Of a stretch of 64,000 bases of DNA, positions 9,176 through 19,400 are shown piece after piece. The stretch comes from Chromatiales bacterium (GTDB lineage Bacteria; Pseudomonadota; Gammaproteobacteria; Thiohalomonadales; Thiohalomonadaceae). Numbering within the stretch: the first letter of the stretch is position 1; the number at the start of each line of letters is the position of its first letter. The stretch spans positions 57,515-121,514 of the forward strand of contig QKFD01000100.1 in the NCBI GenBank assembly GCA_003251535.1, in the 5' to 3' direction. Under the pieces are notes generated by a model, which saw only the letters and a program-made list of their open reading frames with translations, made no database searches and was not told where the DNA came from. Position numbers and translations under genes: made by a program.

Positions 9176-9985
9176 ATGTCTGCCCAACCCAGTGACCTAC
9201 CCGCCCCGCTCCTCAACCCCGAGGAGGGCCAGCGTGTCCGGCTGCTCTCTTATAACGTCCAGGTGGGGATCAATAGCCACCGGCCGCACCACTACTTCAC
9301 CGGCAGCTGGCGCCATCTGCTCCCCCACCCGCGCCGCTTCGAGACCCTCGACCAGATCGCCGCGCTGCTGGCCAGTCACGACCTGGTAGCGCTACAGGAG
9401 GTGGATGCCGGCTCCCGTCGGACCGGTTTCGTCAACCTCACTGAATATCTGGCGGATCGGGCCGGCTTCCCCTTCTGGTACCACCAGTTGAACCGCGATC
9501 TCGGCAAGATCGCCCAGCACAGCAACGGTTTTCTCTGCCGCTTTCGCCCCTCAGAGGTGACCGAGCACCGCCTACCGGGCCTGATCCCGGGACGGGGCGG
9601 GTTGCTGGTACGGTTTGGGAGTGGTGATGAGGCCTTGGTGGTACTGCTGCTCCACCTGGCGCTATCGCGTCGAGCCCGCTTTCAGCAGTTGGAGTATATC
9701 AGTGAGGTGGTCAACACCTTTCGCCACGTGGTGGTGATGGGGGATCTCAACTGCGAGGCCGACAGCCCAGAGATGGAGATGCTGTTTCGCACCACCCGGC
9801 TCACCACCGCCTGTGATACGGCCCACACCTTTCCCAGCTGGCGCCCCAACCGCTGCATCGACCATATCCTGGTCACCCCAGAGCTGACTGTGACCCAGAA
9901 TCGGGTGATCCGGGAGGCCTTTTCCGACCACCTGCCAGTGGCCATGGAGGTGGTACTACCCCCCAGTTTGCGCCTCACTAGCTGA
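9176..9985 (+). CDS. Endonuclease/exonuclease/phosphatase (EEP) family hydrolase
   Basis: A 269-residue cytosolic protein of the DNase I/exonuclease III superfamily. Metal- and phosphate-binding motifs appear in order: SYNVQVGI, LVALQEVD, VMGDLNCEADS, CIDHILV and SDHLPVAM. Together these give the expected Asn, Glu, Asp/Asn, Asp and His. No signal peptide or extra domain is visible. The start is three bases after the acetolactate synthase-like gene, so it probably shares its mRNA. Substrates in this superfamily range from DNA to sphingolipids and phosphoinositides; nothing here decides between them. Confidence 0.87.
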   Translation: MSAQPSDLPAPLLNPEEGQRVRLLSYNVQVGINSHRPHHYFTGSWRHLLPHPRRFETLDQIAALLASHDLVALQEVDAGSRRTGFVNLTEYLADRAGFPFWYHQLNRDLGKIAQHSNGFLCRFRPSEVTEHRLPGLIPGRGGLLVRFGSGDEALVVLLLHLALSRRARFQQLEYISEVVNTFRHVVVMGDLNCEADSPEMEMLFRTTRLTTACDTAHTFPSWRPNRCIDHILVTPELTVTQNRVIREAFSDHLPVAMEVVLPPSLRLTS

Positions 9986-10162
9986 GCGGGGCGCTGCGGT
10001 GGTGGGGGGCCCGGTGCTACCATCTATGGCCCGGCGGGGGGTTGGCTGCATCGCCTGACAGCGCTGATCTGCCGCCGCTCTATCTTGTTGAGCAAGCACT
10101 ATCACCACATCTGGCCCCGCGCTACGTCGAGCAGGGGTGGCAACCGATCCAGAGAGGGGCAA

Positions 10163-12028
10163 ATGGGGCAGGATCAGAGCGCATCCGCGGAAGACGAGCG
10201 CTGGCGTTCCAAGTACTACGCTACCCTGGAGGAGCTGGAGACCAAAGGGGCTGAGTGGAGTCAGATCGAGGAGATGCTGCGCCAGGCCATTACTCGCCTC
10301 GCCCTGGTGGCCGATCCCGCTAATCCCACCCTAGAGCAGGTGTTGGCGCCCTTACGCGAGGCGTTGCGCCGCGGTGAGCGCAGCAGCAGCTTGACCCCGC
10401 TCTTCCAGAACCTGGCGGATGAGCTGACAGAGCACAACCAACGTCTACTCCGCCGCCGCCACTCCCCCACCGCCTCGATGATGGGCCACCTCATCGGCGC
10501 CCTACCGCTGCCGGGCGAACTCATCCCCCGGGTGCGTGGCCTCCAGAAGCGGCTGGAGGGGGGGCTGGATGACTCGGAACTGGTGGCGGAGGTCACCGCC
10601 CTATTGGGGGATGCCCTCACCCAACCCGTCGCCCCGGTACCGCCATCCACAGCCGAGACAGCCGCCCCCGTCCGTAGCGGAGGGTTATTGGCGCGTCTGT
10701 TTGGCGGCAATGGGCAGGGCGTTGCCCCCCCAGCGCCGTTGGCCGAGACCGAGCTGGCCGCCACCGAGCTGCCGGATGATGAGGTCGATCGGGGCGAGGG
10801 CATTGGCCTCTCCTTGGCACAGGATCTACTCCACCTGCTCATTATCGATCTCCTGCCGGCGCGGCCGAAGGAGCGGCGCCAGCTGGAGGATCGCCTCGAT
10901 GTCGCCGCCAATCCTGAGGCGGTGCGGGCCGTGGCCATCGACCTGGTCAAACTGCTGCGTCCTGATCCCGCCACCCTGCCACCCGCCCCCAATGAGCTGC
11001 TGCTGCAACTGCTGGAGCGTTTGGCGGTACCGGAGGAGATGCAGGGGCAGCTGGAACAGGTCAAGGCCGGCCTCACCCCGGCGATCAACGAGAGCGTCGG
11101 CTGTATCACGCGCGCCCTGGGGACGGTGGCCGATCTCATCACCGAGATGCGGGCCCGGGTACAGCGCGAGAAGGAGGAGCTGGAGAAGTTTCTTAAACAG
11201 CTCACCGGCAACCTGCAACAGCTGGATCACAATCTGCGCTCCAGCGCCGCCCAACAGCGCGAGGCGTGGCAGGAGGGGCAGGCGCTGGAGCAGGCGGTGC
11301 AGGAGCAGATGCAGGGGCTCGAAAGTAGCGTACAGAGCGCCCACGATATCGACACCCTCAAACAGGCGGTGCGCCAGCACGTCGAGCAGTTGCAGCGCCA
11401 GGTGGAGAGCTTTCGCCGCTCTGAGGAGGAGCGGATCATGCGGGCCGAGGCGGAGTCCAAGCGGCTGGTGGAGCGGATCAAGGAGATGGAGCGGGAGGCG
11501 GGCGAGTTACGCAACCGGGTGCAGCGGGAGCGCAACGCCGCCATCGTCGATCCGCTCACCGGCCTGTTCAACCGCCTCGCCTACAACGAGCGCATCGCCG
11601 ATGAGTTTGCCCGTTGGAAGCGCTATGGCGATCCGCTGGTCTTTTCGGTGTGGGATGTTGACCGCTTCAAGCGGATCAACGACACCTATGGCCACCAGGC
11701 GGGGGATAAGGTGCTGCGTGTCATCGCCAAGGTGTTGCGCTCGCAGACCCGCGAGACCGATTTCCTCGCCCGCTATGGGGGCGAGGAGTTTATCCTCATC
11801 CTCCCCAAGACCCAGCTCCACCAGGCGCAACATGTGGTCGAGAAGCTGCGCCTGGCGGTGGAGTCGTGCGACTTCCACCACCGCGATCGCCCGGTGCGCA
11901 TCACCATCTCCTGCGGCATGACCGCCTTCCGTGACGGGGACGATCCCGATATCGCCTTTGCCCGCGCCGACGAGGCGCTCTACCAAGCGAAGGAGCAGGG
12001 GCGCAATCGGTGCGTCATCAAGGAGTGA
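10163..12028 (+). CDS. Soluble diguanylate cyclase with long coiled-coil N-terminus (DgcP-like)
   Basis: A 621-residue protein with no membrane segment. Residues 1-130 are helical, about 130-330 include a variable linker and a second helical region, about 340-455 form a strongly charged coiled coil, and about 460-621 are a GGDEF domain. The active site reads GGEEF, and DPLTGLFNR marks the domain start. It should make cyclic di-GMP. The layout and N-terminal style resemble Pseudomonas DgcP, a FimV-associated cyclase at the cell poles; that match is from memory and moderate. The start ATG has GAGAGGGG upstream; the longer frame was rejected. It is separated by 177 bases from the EEP gene, so probably has its own promoter. 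Confidence 0.87.
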   Translation: MGQDQSASAEDERWRSKYYATLEELETKGAEWSQIEEMLRQAITRLALVADPANPTLEQVLAPLREALRRGERSSSLTPLFQNLADELTEHNQRLLRRRHSPTASMMGHLIGALPLPGELIPRVRGLQKRLEGGLDDSELVAEVTALLGDALTQPVAPVPPSTAETAAPVRSGGLLARLFGGNGQGVAPPAPLAETELAATELPDDEVDRGEGIGLSLAQDLLHLLIIDLLPARPKERRQLEDRLDVAANPEAVRAVAIDLVKLLRPDPATLPPAPNELLLQLLERLAVPEEMQGQLEQVKAGLTPAINESVGCITRALGTVADLITEMRARVQREKEELEKFLKQLTGNLQQLDHNLRSSAAQQREAWQEGQALEQAVQEQMQGLESSVQSAHDIDTLKQAVRQHVEQLQRQVESFRRSEEERIMRAEAESKRLVERIKEMEREAGELRNRVQRERNAAIVDPLTGLFNRLAYNERIADEFARWKRYGDPLVFSVWDVDRFKRINDTYGHQAGDKVLRVIAKVLRSQTRETDFLARYGGEEFILILPKTQLHQAQHVVEKLRLAVESCDFHHRDRPVRITISCGMTAFRDGDDPDIAFARADEALYQAKEQGRNRCVIKE

Positions 12029-12080
12029 GATCCCACCCAGGTACCAACGGCGGGCCGCGCCGGGCCCGCTGGGGGGCGGG

Positions 12081-13043
12081 TCACTCGGCCGGGATATCGC
12101 TGAACAGCGGGCTCTCCATCAGCCGCTGCGGGATCACCAGGCCGCTCTCGGCCTCGCCGCCGCAGACAAAGGTGTGCGGTTCATCTTCGACGATGGTATA
12201 GCCGAGCTGTATCAGATCACTGCCGTAGATGGGGTTGGGCCATGGGATGGGCAGAAACTCCTCCGGCACATAGGCCAGCTGTCCTTCCGGGTCGTTGAGG
12301 AGGTAACTCGTCAGCTCATCGGCCCCCATGCGCACATCGTAGAAACAGACCTGGGCGTACTGTTCCAGCAGGGTGGTCCAGTAGTCGGCGCAGTTGGCGC
12401 CCCCCTCGAACCCATCATCCACCAGCGTAACGCGCTTGTCGGTGAGTGGGTTGGCGGAGAAGGTGACCTCAAACTGGTAGGGGAGGTGCTGATCCAGGTG
12501 CTCCTGGAGCTGCGCCAATAGCGCCGGCTCCTGGGCCTGCACCCGGCTCAGTTCGCTGGCAACCAAACGTTTGGCCCAACGGCGGGTCTGCCCCTCGATA
12601 CGGAACCCGGCCGAGCTGTGGGGATCGACACCGTAGTCGCGGCCAGGCGAGACCATGCGGATCCCCTCCAGATCCTGAAGACCATTGAGATCCACCTCCA
12701 CCAGGTAGGCGAAGCCGTTGTCATCCTTGCCGAGATAGACCATGGCGTGGTCATAGCTGCCGGGGATGATGTGGTTGATGTTGTCCTCCTGGCCCGCCGC
12801 CGCGCCGGCAAAGATGAAATCCCAGCGCTGGAGCGGCTGCATGACCACCGTACCGCTCGCCTCGTCATAGGCCGGGAATTGGTAGACCTCATCGTGCAGC
12901 AGATCGAGACGGTGGTCCGTGATGATCTGATCCGGGGTGAGCTGGCTGGTTTCAGTGGGGGTGCTGTCGTCACCACCCCCTCCACCGCAGGCGGAGAGCA
13001 GCAGGGTGGCGAGGAGTGGGGTAAGGGGCAGCGGCGACTTCAT
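12081..13043 (-). CDS. Lipoprotein with probable permuted NlpC/P60 (papain-like) fold
   Basis: A 320-residue protein starting with a lipoprotein signal peptide (lipobox LSAC, then a glycine linker). I do not recognise a named family, but the core reads like YiiX/YebB-type permuted NlpC/P60 enzymes. A His lies in the PGSYDHAMVYLG strand (near residue 98) and a Cys at the start of a helix in GGANCADYW (near residue 220). This His-before-Cys order is typical of the permuted group, whose members act on peptide, amide or lipid acyl bonds. It would sit on the periplasmic side of a membrane. It overlaps the upstream flavoprotein gene by four bases, so the two are co-transcribed. Confidence 0.65.
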   Translation of the reverse strand: MKSPLPLTPLLATLLLSACGGGGGDDSTPTETSQLTPDQIITDHRLDLLHDEVYQFPAYDEASGTVVMQPLQRWDFIFAGAAAGQEDNINHIIPGSYDHAMVYLGKDDNGFAYLVEVDLNGLQDLEGIRMVSPGRDYGVDPHSSAGFRIEGQTRRWAKRLVASELSRVQAQEPALLAQLQEHLDQHLPYQFEVTFSANPLTDKRVTLVDDGFEGGANCADYWTTLLEQYAQVCFYDVRMGADELTSYLLNDPEGQLAYVPEEFLPIPWPNPIYGSDLIQLGYTIVEDEPHTFVCGGEAESGLVIPQRLMESPLFSDIPAE

Positions 13044-14353
13044 GGGCGATCTCCATGGTCTGTTGGGCCCGCACCGTTGGTGGGGGCGGGATTGCGGTCA
13101 AGGGGGGCGTCGGGGGGCGGTGAAAGGTGGCCCATGCGGGCCAACCACGTCAGCACTCCTTGGCCAGCGGCGCGGCCGCTGGCCAGGACGGCCGTGAGCA
13201 GGTAGCCGCCGGTGGGGGCCTCCCAGTCGAGCATCTCGCCAGCACAGAATAGGCCGGGGCGGCTGCGGACCATCAGTTGTGCATCCAGCTCTTCAAAGAG
13301 CACGCCACCGGCACTGCTGATCGCCTCATCCAAGGGGCGTGGTGCCTTTAGCGGCAAGGGGAGCGCCTTGATGGCGCTGGCGAGGCGGAGGGGATCGGCC
13401 AATACCTCTGGTGCCAGTCGCTCCCGTAGCAGTCCCGCCTGCACGCCTTCAATCCCGGCGCAGCGCCGCAGATGGCCCGCCAAGGAGCGCTTGCCGCGGG
13501 GTTTGGCCAAGGCGGAGGCCAGGGCCGACGGCTCTCTGCCAGGGGCCAGGTCCAGCAGCAGGGTGGCGCTGCCATGTTGGGCAAGTGCCTCCCGCAGTGG
13601 GGCGGAGAGGGCGTAGATGGCCCCCCCTTCCACCCCGTGGTGGGTGATCACCAGCTCCCCCTGGCGGCGGAGGCTGGGGGCCGCTGGAGGGGTAAAGCTG
13701 AGCACCAGCGGCTTGACCGGCATACCGGCGAAGCGCTCGCGGAAGTGGGTGCTCCACTCCACATCAAAACCGCAGTTGGTCGGCAGCAGCGGCGCCACGG
13801 CGATACCGCGGGCGGTGAGTGGCGCCACCCAGCGCCCATCTGAGCCGAGGCGGGCCCAGCTACCGCCACCCAACGCCAGTATGGTGGCATCCGCCCGCAG
13901 GGTCTGTTCCCCGGTCGGGGTGGCAAAGCGCAGCGCGTCATCCTCTGTCCAGCCCAGCCAGCGATGGCGTAGGTGGAAGCGGACCCCCGCCCGCCTTAAG
14001 CGCTGGAGCCAGGCCCGCAGTAGGGGGGCCGCCTTCATCTCCTTGGGGAAGATCCGGCCCGAGCTGCCGATGAAGCTCTCGATGCCGAGCCCCGCCATCC
14101 AGTGGCGGATCGCCGCTGGGTCGAAGGCGTCAATCATGGGGGTGAGCTGGGGGGTGCGCCCGCCGTAGCGAGCTAGAAACGGCTCCCGCGCCTCGGCGTG
14201 GGTGATGTTCATCCCCCCCTTGCCGGCCATGAGGAATTTTCGTCCCACTGTGGGCATGGCGTCGAACAGGTCCACCGTCAGCCCTGCCGTTGCCAGCGTC
14301 TCTGCCGCCATCAAACCCGCCGGGCCACCCCCGATGATGCAGATCTGCGTCAC
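13040..14353 (-). CDS. HI0933/YhiN-like FAD-dependent flavoprotein
   Basis: A 437-residue flavoprotein with GTG start. The N-terminal FAD motif IIGGGPAGLMAAE is followed by GRKFLMAGKGGMNITH, a signature of the HI0933/YhiN group. SSGRIFP and LALGGGSWARLG are further family blocks, and the final GEMLDWEAPTGGYLL is the usual C-terminal FAD-contact region. The long internal insertion fits the YhiN architecture. The reaction is not established in the family. It is the first gene of a two-gene minus-strand unit with the papain-like lipoprotein and diverges from the tetR gene of the efflux operon. Confidence 0.86.
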   Translation of the reverse strand: MTQICIIGGGPAGLMAAETLATAGLTVDLFDAMPTVGRKFLMAGKGGMNITHAEAREPFLARYGGRTPQLTPMIDAFDPAAIRHWMAGLGIESFIGSSGRIFPKEMKAAPLLRAWLQRLRRAGVRFHLRHRWLGWTEDDALRFATPTGEQTLRADATILALGGGSWARLGSDGRWVAPLTARGIAVAPLLPTNCGFDVEWSTHFRERFAGMPVKPLVLSFTPPAAPSLRRQGELVITHHGVEGGAIYALSAPLREALAQHGSATLLLDLAPGREPSALASALAKPRGKRSLAGHLRRCAGIEGVQAGLLRERLAPEVLADPLRLASAIKALPLPLKAPRPLDEAISSAGGVLFEELDAQLMVRSRPGLFCAGEMLDWEAPTGGYLLTAVLASGRAAGQGVLTWLARMGHLSPPPDAPLDRNPAPTNGAGPTDHGDRP

Positions 14354-14505
14354 GCCTCACCCTCCGCAGGGGGACGAGGGGGCGTCTGCTGGTGTTGGGG
14401 ATTGGGCATGGGGATGGCTTGGAGTGGGGGCGGTTCGCATTATGGAGTAAACGGCCCTGGCCTGCTGCGCCCATACCCCTGGGAAGGCACCAGGGCGCCA
14501 ATTTG

Positions 14506-14521
14506 TTTGCACCGATGCAAA
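14506..14521. promoter_or_regulatory. Palindrome TTTGCA-N4-TGCAAA in the divergent promoter region
   Basis: A perfect six-base inverted repeat with a four-base centre lies in the AT-richer part of the 270-base gap between the flavoprotein gene and tetR. The flanking bases extend the symmetry partly (AATT on each side). The position suits an operator for either promoter. No regulator can be named. Confidence 0.4.
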
Positions 14522-14578
14522 TTCTCGCCGGTGCGGTTGTGGTGGCCATTTCGCCGGTGTTAGTCTCCGCTCTTGGTC

Positions 14579-14599
14579 TGGACTAGACTGTCCAGTCCA
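14579..14599. promoter_or_regulatory. Likely TetR operator, TGGACT-N9-AGTCCA
   Basis: A six-base inverted repeat with a nine-base spacer starts 45 bases upstream of the tetR ATG. Repressors of the AcrR/TtgR group usually bind such sites next to their own promoter and that of the pump. Since tetR and the pump genes run in the same direction, one site could control all three genes. Confidence 0.55.
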
Positions 14600-14623
14600 C
14601 TCCAATCTCAAGGTGATTTCCCT

Positions 14624-15214
14624 ATGCCTAATGATCCGCGCGAACAGCTATTGATAGCGGCCCGAGAACTCTTCCTCCGGGATGGTTATCGCGCCGGGGT
14701 CGATGCCATTGCTGCCGCGGCCGGGGTCTCCAAGCAGACGTTGTATAACCACTTTGGCAGTAAAGAGGCCCTCTTTTCGGCGGTGATGTCGGCCTGCGTC
14801 CAGAACCTCACCGTGCCCTTGGCGGGCCAAGATGGCCTGCGCGATGCGCTACTGCGTTTTGCCCTCTCTTTTCGGGGGGAGCTGTTCTCCCCGGAGTCGC
14901 TGGCACTGCATCGCATGTTGATTGCCGAGACGCCGCGCTTTCCGGAGTTGGCGCGCGAGGTGTTCCTCGCCGGACCGTGTGCCATGCACGACCAGTTGGC
15001 CCAGGTACTGGCGCGGGCGATGGCGGCCGGTACCTTGCGCCAGGAGGAGCCGCGTTTCGCGGCCGACATGCTGGTCTCCATGCTGCTTGGCTTTGAGCGC
15101 CAGCAGCGACTATTTGGTATTCAGGCGAGCGCAGAGCCGGAGCCGGAGCGCTGTGCCCACATCATCGACACCTATCTGCGCGCCTTTGCCCCGGCGCCTA
15201 CCCCATCCACCTGA
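14624..15214 (+). CDS. TetR/AcrR-family repressor of the adjacent RND pump
   Basis: A 196-residue regulator. The helix-turn-helix lies in residues about 8-55 (VDAIAAAAGVSKQTLYNHFG is the recognition part). The C-terminal ligand domain is of the AcrR type. The ATG at MPNDPRE was chosen because it follows a purine-rich stretch; the earlier in-frame start would place coding sequence over the palindromic operator. It ends 17 bases before the pump adaptor gene. Autoregulation plus repression of the pump, relieved by a bound drug or metabolite, is the expected behaviour. Confidence 0.88.
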   Translation: MPNDPREQLLIAARELFLRDGYRAGVDAIAAAAGVSKQTLYNHFGSKEALFSAVMSACVQNLTVPLAGQDGLRDALLRFALSFRGELFSPESLALHRMLIAETPRFPELAREVFLAGPCAMHDQLAQVLARAMAAGTLRQEEPRFAADMLVSMLLGFERQQRLFGIQASAEPEPERCAHIIDTYLRAFAPAPTPST

Positions 15215-15231
15215 GAACTAAGGCAGATCCC

Positions 15232-16407
15232 ATGCGTATCCTTCAAATCGGAATGGCTGGAGCGACCCTCACCGCCGCCCTGTTGTCCACGGGTTGTAAC
15301 CAGCAGGAGAAGAGTCAGGGTGCCGCCGCCAGCGCACCGCCGCCGCCTCAGGTCGAGGTAATCACCGTGGGCCGCAAGGATGTCCCGGTTACCTCCGATC
15401 TCCCGGCTCGGGTCCAGGCGGTGCGTACCGCCGAGGTGCGGGCACGGGTGGAGGGGGTGTTGGAGAAGCGGCTATTTATTGAGGGGGCGGATGTGACGGA
15501 GGGGACCGCGCTGTTCCTCATCGATCCCCGTCCGCTCCAGGCGGAGCTGTCAGCCCGTAAGGCGGAGTTGGCCAAGGCAGAGGCAGATGCGCTGGATGCC
15601 CGTCAAACCGCCAATCGCTACCGCTCTTTGTTGGGTGGCAAGGCGGTGAGCCAGCAGGAGATGGATCAGGCCGATGCCCGCCAAAAGCAGGCCCAGGCCG
15701 ATGTGGCGGCCGCTAAGGCGGCGCTGGCCAAGGCGGAGATCGATCTCGACTACACCCATGTGCGTGCCCCCATCTCGGGGCGCATCGGTCGCGCCCTGGT
15801 GACTGAGGGGGCCCTGGTGGGGCACGGCGAGGCGACCCACCTGGCCACCATCGAGCAGCTCGATCCGGTGCTGGTCAACTTCACCCAGTCGAGTAGTGAA
15901 TATCTGCGCCTGACCGAGCGCTTGCGCAGCGGTGAGGCCAAGGCCGCCGACGCCCCGGTGACGCTATTGGACGAGAACGGCACCGCCTATAGCCACCCCG
16001 GACACCTGTTGGTAACGGAGTCGGCCATCGACCCTGAGACCGGTTCGGTGGCGATGCGGGCGGAGTTTCCCAACCCTGAGCGGGCGCTGCTGCCCGGCCA
16101 GTTTGTCCGCATCCGTCTGCCCTTGGCGGAGCAGCCCAATGCCATCGTGGTGCCGCAGCGGGCGGTGCAGACCAACGCCCAGGGGCAGATGGTGCTGATG
16201 ATTGGACCGGAGAATAAAGTGGTGCCCAAGCCGGTGGAGGTCGGTGGTCTCTCCGGTAGTGACTGGATCGTCACCGGCGGTCTGACTGGTGGTGAGCGCA
16301 TCATCCTGAATGGTGTGCAGAAGGTGCGGCCGGGCAGCGTGGTCACCCCGGTGGACGCCCAGCCAGCGGGTGCCGCCCCGGCGCAGGAGAAGGGGGCCGC
16401 GCAATGA
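15232..16407 (+). CDS. RND efflux periplasmic adaptor lipoprotein (AcrA/MexA type)
   Basis: A 391-residue membrane fusion protein. The lipobox is LSTGC at residues 18-22, so the mature protein is anchored to the inner membrane. Then come a barrel-sandwich half (ARVEGVLEKRLF), an alpha-helical hairpin (about residues 98-150), the second lipoyl half (IDLDYTHVRAPISGRIG) and beta-barrel and membrane-proximal domains. It links the inner-membrane RND permease, whose gene overlaps by four bases, to an outer-membrane channel. No TolC/OprM-type gene follows, so a channel encoded elsewhere must be shared. Confidence 0.93.
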   Translation: MRILQIGMAGATLTAALLSTGCNQQEKSQGAAASAPPPPQVEVITVGRKDVPVTSDLPARVQAVRTAEVRARVEGVLEKRLFIEGADVTEGTALFLIDPRPLQAELSARKAELAKAEADALDARQTANRYRSLLGGKAVSQQEMDQADARQKQAQADVAAAKAALAKAEIDLDYTHVRAPISGRIGRALVTEGALVGHGEATHLATIEQLDPVLVNFTQSSSEYLRLTERLRSGEAKAADAPVTLLDENGTAYSHPGHLLVTESAIDPETGSVAMRAEFPNPERALLPGQFVRIRLPLAEQPNAIVVPQRAVQTNAQGQMVLMIGPENKVVPKPVEVGGLSGSDWIVTGGLTGGERIILNGVQKVRPGSVVTPVDAQPAGAAPAQEKGAAQ

Positions 16408-19400
16408 TCCCCCGTTTTTTTATCGATCGCCCCATCTTTGCGTGGGTGATTGCCTTGACCATCGTGCTGGGCGGGTTGCTCTCGCTACGCGCCCTGCCGG
16501 TATCGATGTATCCAGAGGTGGCGCCACCCGCCCTCTCTATCTCCGCTACCTATCCTGGTGCCAGTGCCAAGGTGATCGAGGAGACGGTCACCTCGCTCAT
16601 TGAGCAGGAGATGAACGGCATCGAGAACCTGCTCTACATGGAGTCGAACAGTGAGTCGGCGGGGTTGGCCACCATCACCCTGACCTTCACCGCTGGCACC
16701 GATCTCGATGTTGCCTCGGTGGAGGCGCAGAACCGCATCAAGCGGGTGGAGGCGCGGCTACCGGAGGATGTGCGGCGTAATGGCGTCACGGTGGCCAAGA
16801 GTAGACGCAACTTCTTAATGTTCGTCACCCTCTTCTCCCCGGACCAGACCCTGGATAACGTCGATCTCGGCTCCTTTGGTGCCGCAAATGTGCTCGATCA
16901 GATCCGGCGGGTACCGGGGGTGGGTGAGGCGCAGCTGTTCGGCTCCGAGTACGCCATGCGTATCTGGCTCGATCCGCTCAAGCTCGCCTCCTTCGGCCTC
17001 ACGCCGAGCGATGCGCTGACTGCGGTGCGGGCAGAGAATGTCCAGCTGGCGACCGGCGAACTCAACCAGACCCCATCGCTACCCGGTCAGGAGATCGCGG
17101 CCACCATCGTTACCCGAGGCAAGTTGGAGACCCCCGATGAGTTTGGGGATGTGATCCTGCGTGCCAACGCCAATGGTGCCACGGTGCGCATCCGGGATGT
17201 CGGTCGGGTGGAGTTGGGGGCGCAGAGTTACGATATCCGCTCCCGCCTCAACGGTCAGCCGGCGGCCCATATCGGTATCAAACTCTCCCCCACCGGTAAC
17301 GCGCTGGATACTGCCGAGGCGGTGAAGGCACGGATGGCGGAGCTGGCCAAGTTCTTCCCGCCGGGGGTGGCCTGGGATGTCCCCTACGACAGCTCGCGCT
17401 TTATCGACATCTCGGTGACCGAGGTGTTGAAGACGCTGGGCGAGGCGTTTGTGCTGGTGTTCTTGGTGATGTGGATCTTCCTCGGCAACCTGCGGGCGGC
17501 GGTGATCCCCACCATCGTGGTGCCGGTGGCCTTGGTGGGGGCGCTGATTGGTCTGCACGCCTTCGGTTTCTCCATCAACCTGTTGACGCTGTTTGCCATG
17601 GTGCTGGCCATCGGCTTGGTGGTGGATGACGCCATCGTGGTGGTGGAGAACGTCGAGCGCATCATGACCCAGGAGGGGCTGCCGCCGAAGCCGGCGGCAA
17701 AGAAGGCGATGGGGCAGATCTTCGGCGCCATCATCGGTATCACCCTGGTGCTCTCCGCGGTGTTCGTGCCCATGGCCTTCTTTGGTGGCTCAGTGGGGGC
17801 TATCTATCGCCAGTTCTCGGTCACCTTGGTGCTGACCATGTTCTTCTCGGCGGTGATGGCCTTCACCCTTACCCCGGCGCTGTGTGCCACTCTGCTGCGG
17901 CACACCCCGGGTCATGAGCTGATCCCTCGCACCGGTCTGCTGGGGCTATTCAATCGGTTCTTCGAGTGGATCTCCCGTAGCTATGTGGGCGGGGTGGTGC
18001 GGGTGCTGCGGCGGCCGCTGCGCTTGGGATTGATCTACTTGATTTTGGTGGCGGCCACCGGCTGGCTGTTCATCAAGGTGCCGGGTGGCTTCCTCCCAGA
18101 AGAGGACCAAGGCTACTTCATCAGCCTTGTCCAGCTGCCGGCCGGGGCGACCCAGGAGCGGACCCTGGAGGTGTTGAGTCGGGTAGAGCAGATCTACATG
18201 GCGGACCCGGCGGTCTCCAAGGTGGTCGGAGTGCAGGGCTTCAGCTTCTTTGGCCGTGGCCAGAATGCGGCCGTCGCCTTCACCCGCTTGAAACCGTGGG
18301 AGGAGCGCACGACCCCCGATCTGCACGCCACCAGCGTGGTACATCGCTCGATGATGGCGCTGTTGGGCATCAAGGAGGCGATGAGTTTTGCCATCAACCC
18401 GCCGGCCATCCCAGAGCTGGCGGCGGTGGGGGGGTTCGATTTCCGGCTCCAGGACCGCAGTGGTGTGGGGCGGGATCAACTGCTGGAGGCCCGTAACATG
18501 ATGCTCGGCCTCGCCAGCCAGGACCCGGTCCTCGCTGGGGTGCGGCCGGAGGGGCAGGAGGCGGCGCCTCAGCTCCTCATCGACATTGATCGAGTCAAGG
18601 CGCGCTCCTTGGGGGTCGATATCGGCGAGTTGAACGATACCCTCCAGGCGACCCTGGGTACCGCCTACATCAATGACTTTGTGCGTCAGGGGCGGATCCT
18701 GCGGGTGCAGATGCAGGCGGAAGCGGCCACCCGTGCAACCCCAGAGCGGATCCTCTCGGTGCGGGTGCGTAATAGCCGAGGGGAGCTTATCCCGCTGTCG
18801 GAGGTGGCGCGGGCGGAGTGGACGGTCGGTTCGCCCAAGCTGGATCGCTACAACGGTGTACCGGCGATGAAGTTGGCGGGAGGTCCTGCGCCGGGTCACA
18901 GTACCGGTGAGGCGATGGCGGAGATGGAGAAGTTGGCCCGCAATCTACCGCCGGGGATCGGTTATGAGTGGTCCGGTACCTCGCTGGAGGAGAAGGTCTC
19001 CGCCAACCAGGCACCGCTACTCTTTGCCCTCTCCCTGTTGGTGGTCTTCCTGGCGCTGGCGGCGCTCTATGAGAGCTGGTCCATCCCGCTGGCGGTGATC
19101 CTGGTGGTGCCCATCGGCGTCTTCGGGGCGGTATTGGCGGTGCTGATCCGCGAGCTGCCCAATGATGTCTACTTCAAGGTGGGGCTGATCACCATCATCG
19201 GTCTATCGGCCAAGAACGCCATCCTCATCATCGAGTTTGCGCGTCAGATGCAGGATGAGGGGAAGGCGTTGATGGAGTCGATCTTGGAGGCGTGTCGCCT
19301 GCGCTTCCGGCCCATCATCATGACCTCCATCGCCTTCATCTTTGGCGTGCTACCGCTCGCCATCGCCTCCGGCGCCGGTGCCGCCAGCCGTCACGCCATC

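Noticed and set aside
17946..18899. 317-codon minus-strand frame inside the RND permease gene
   Set aside because: Antisense shadow of a well conserved permease; His/Arg/Pro-rich composition.
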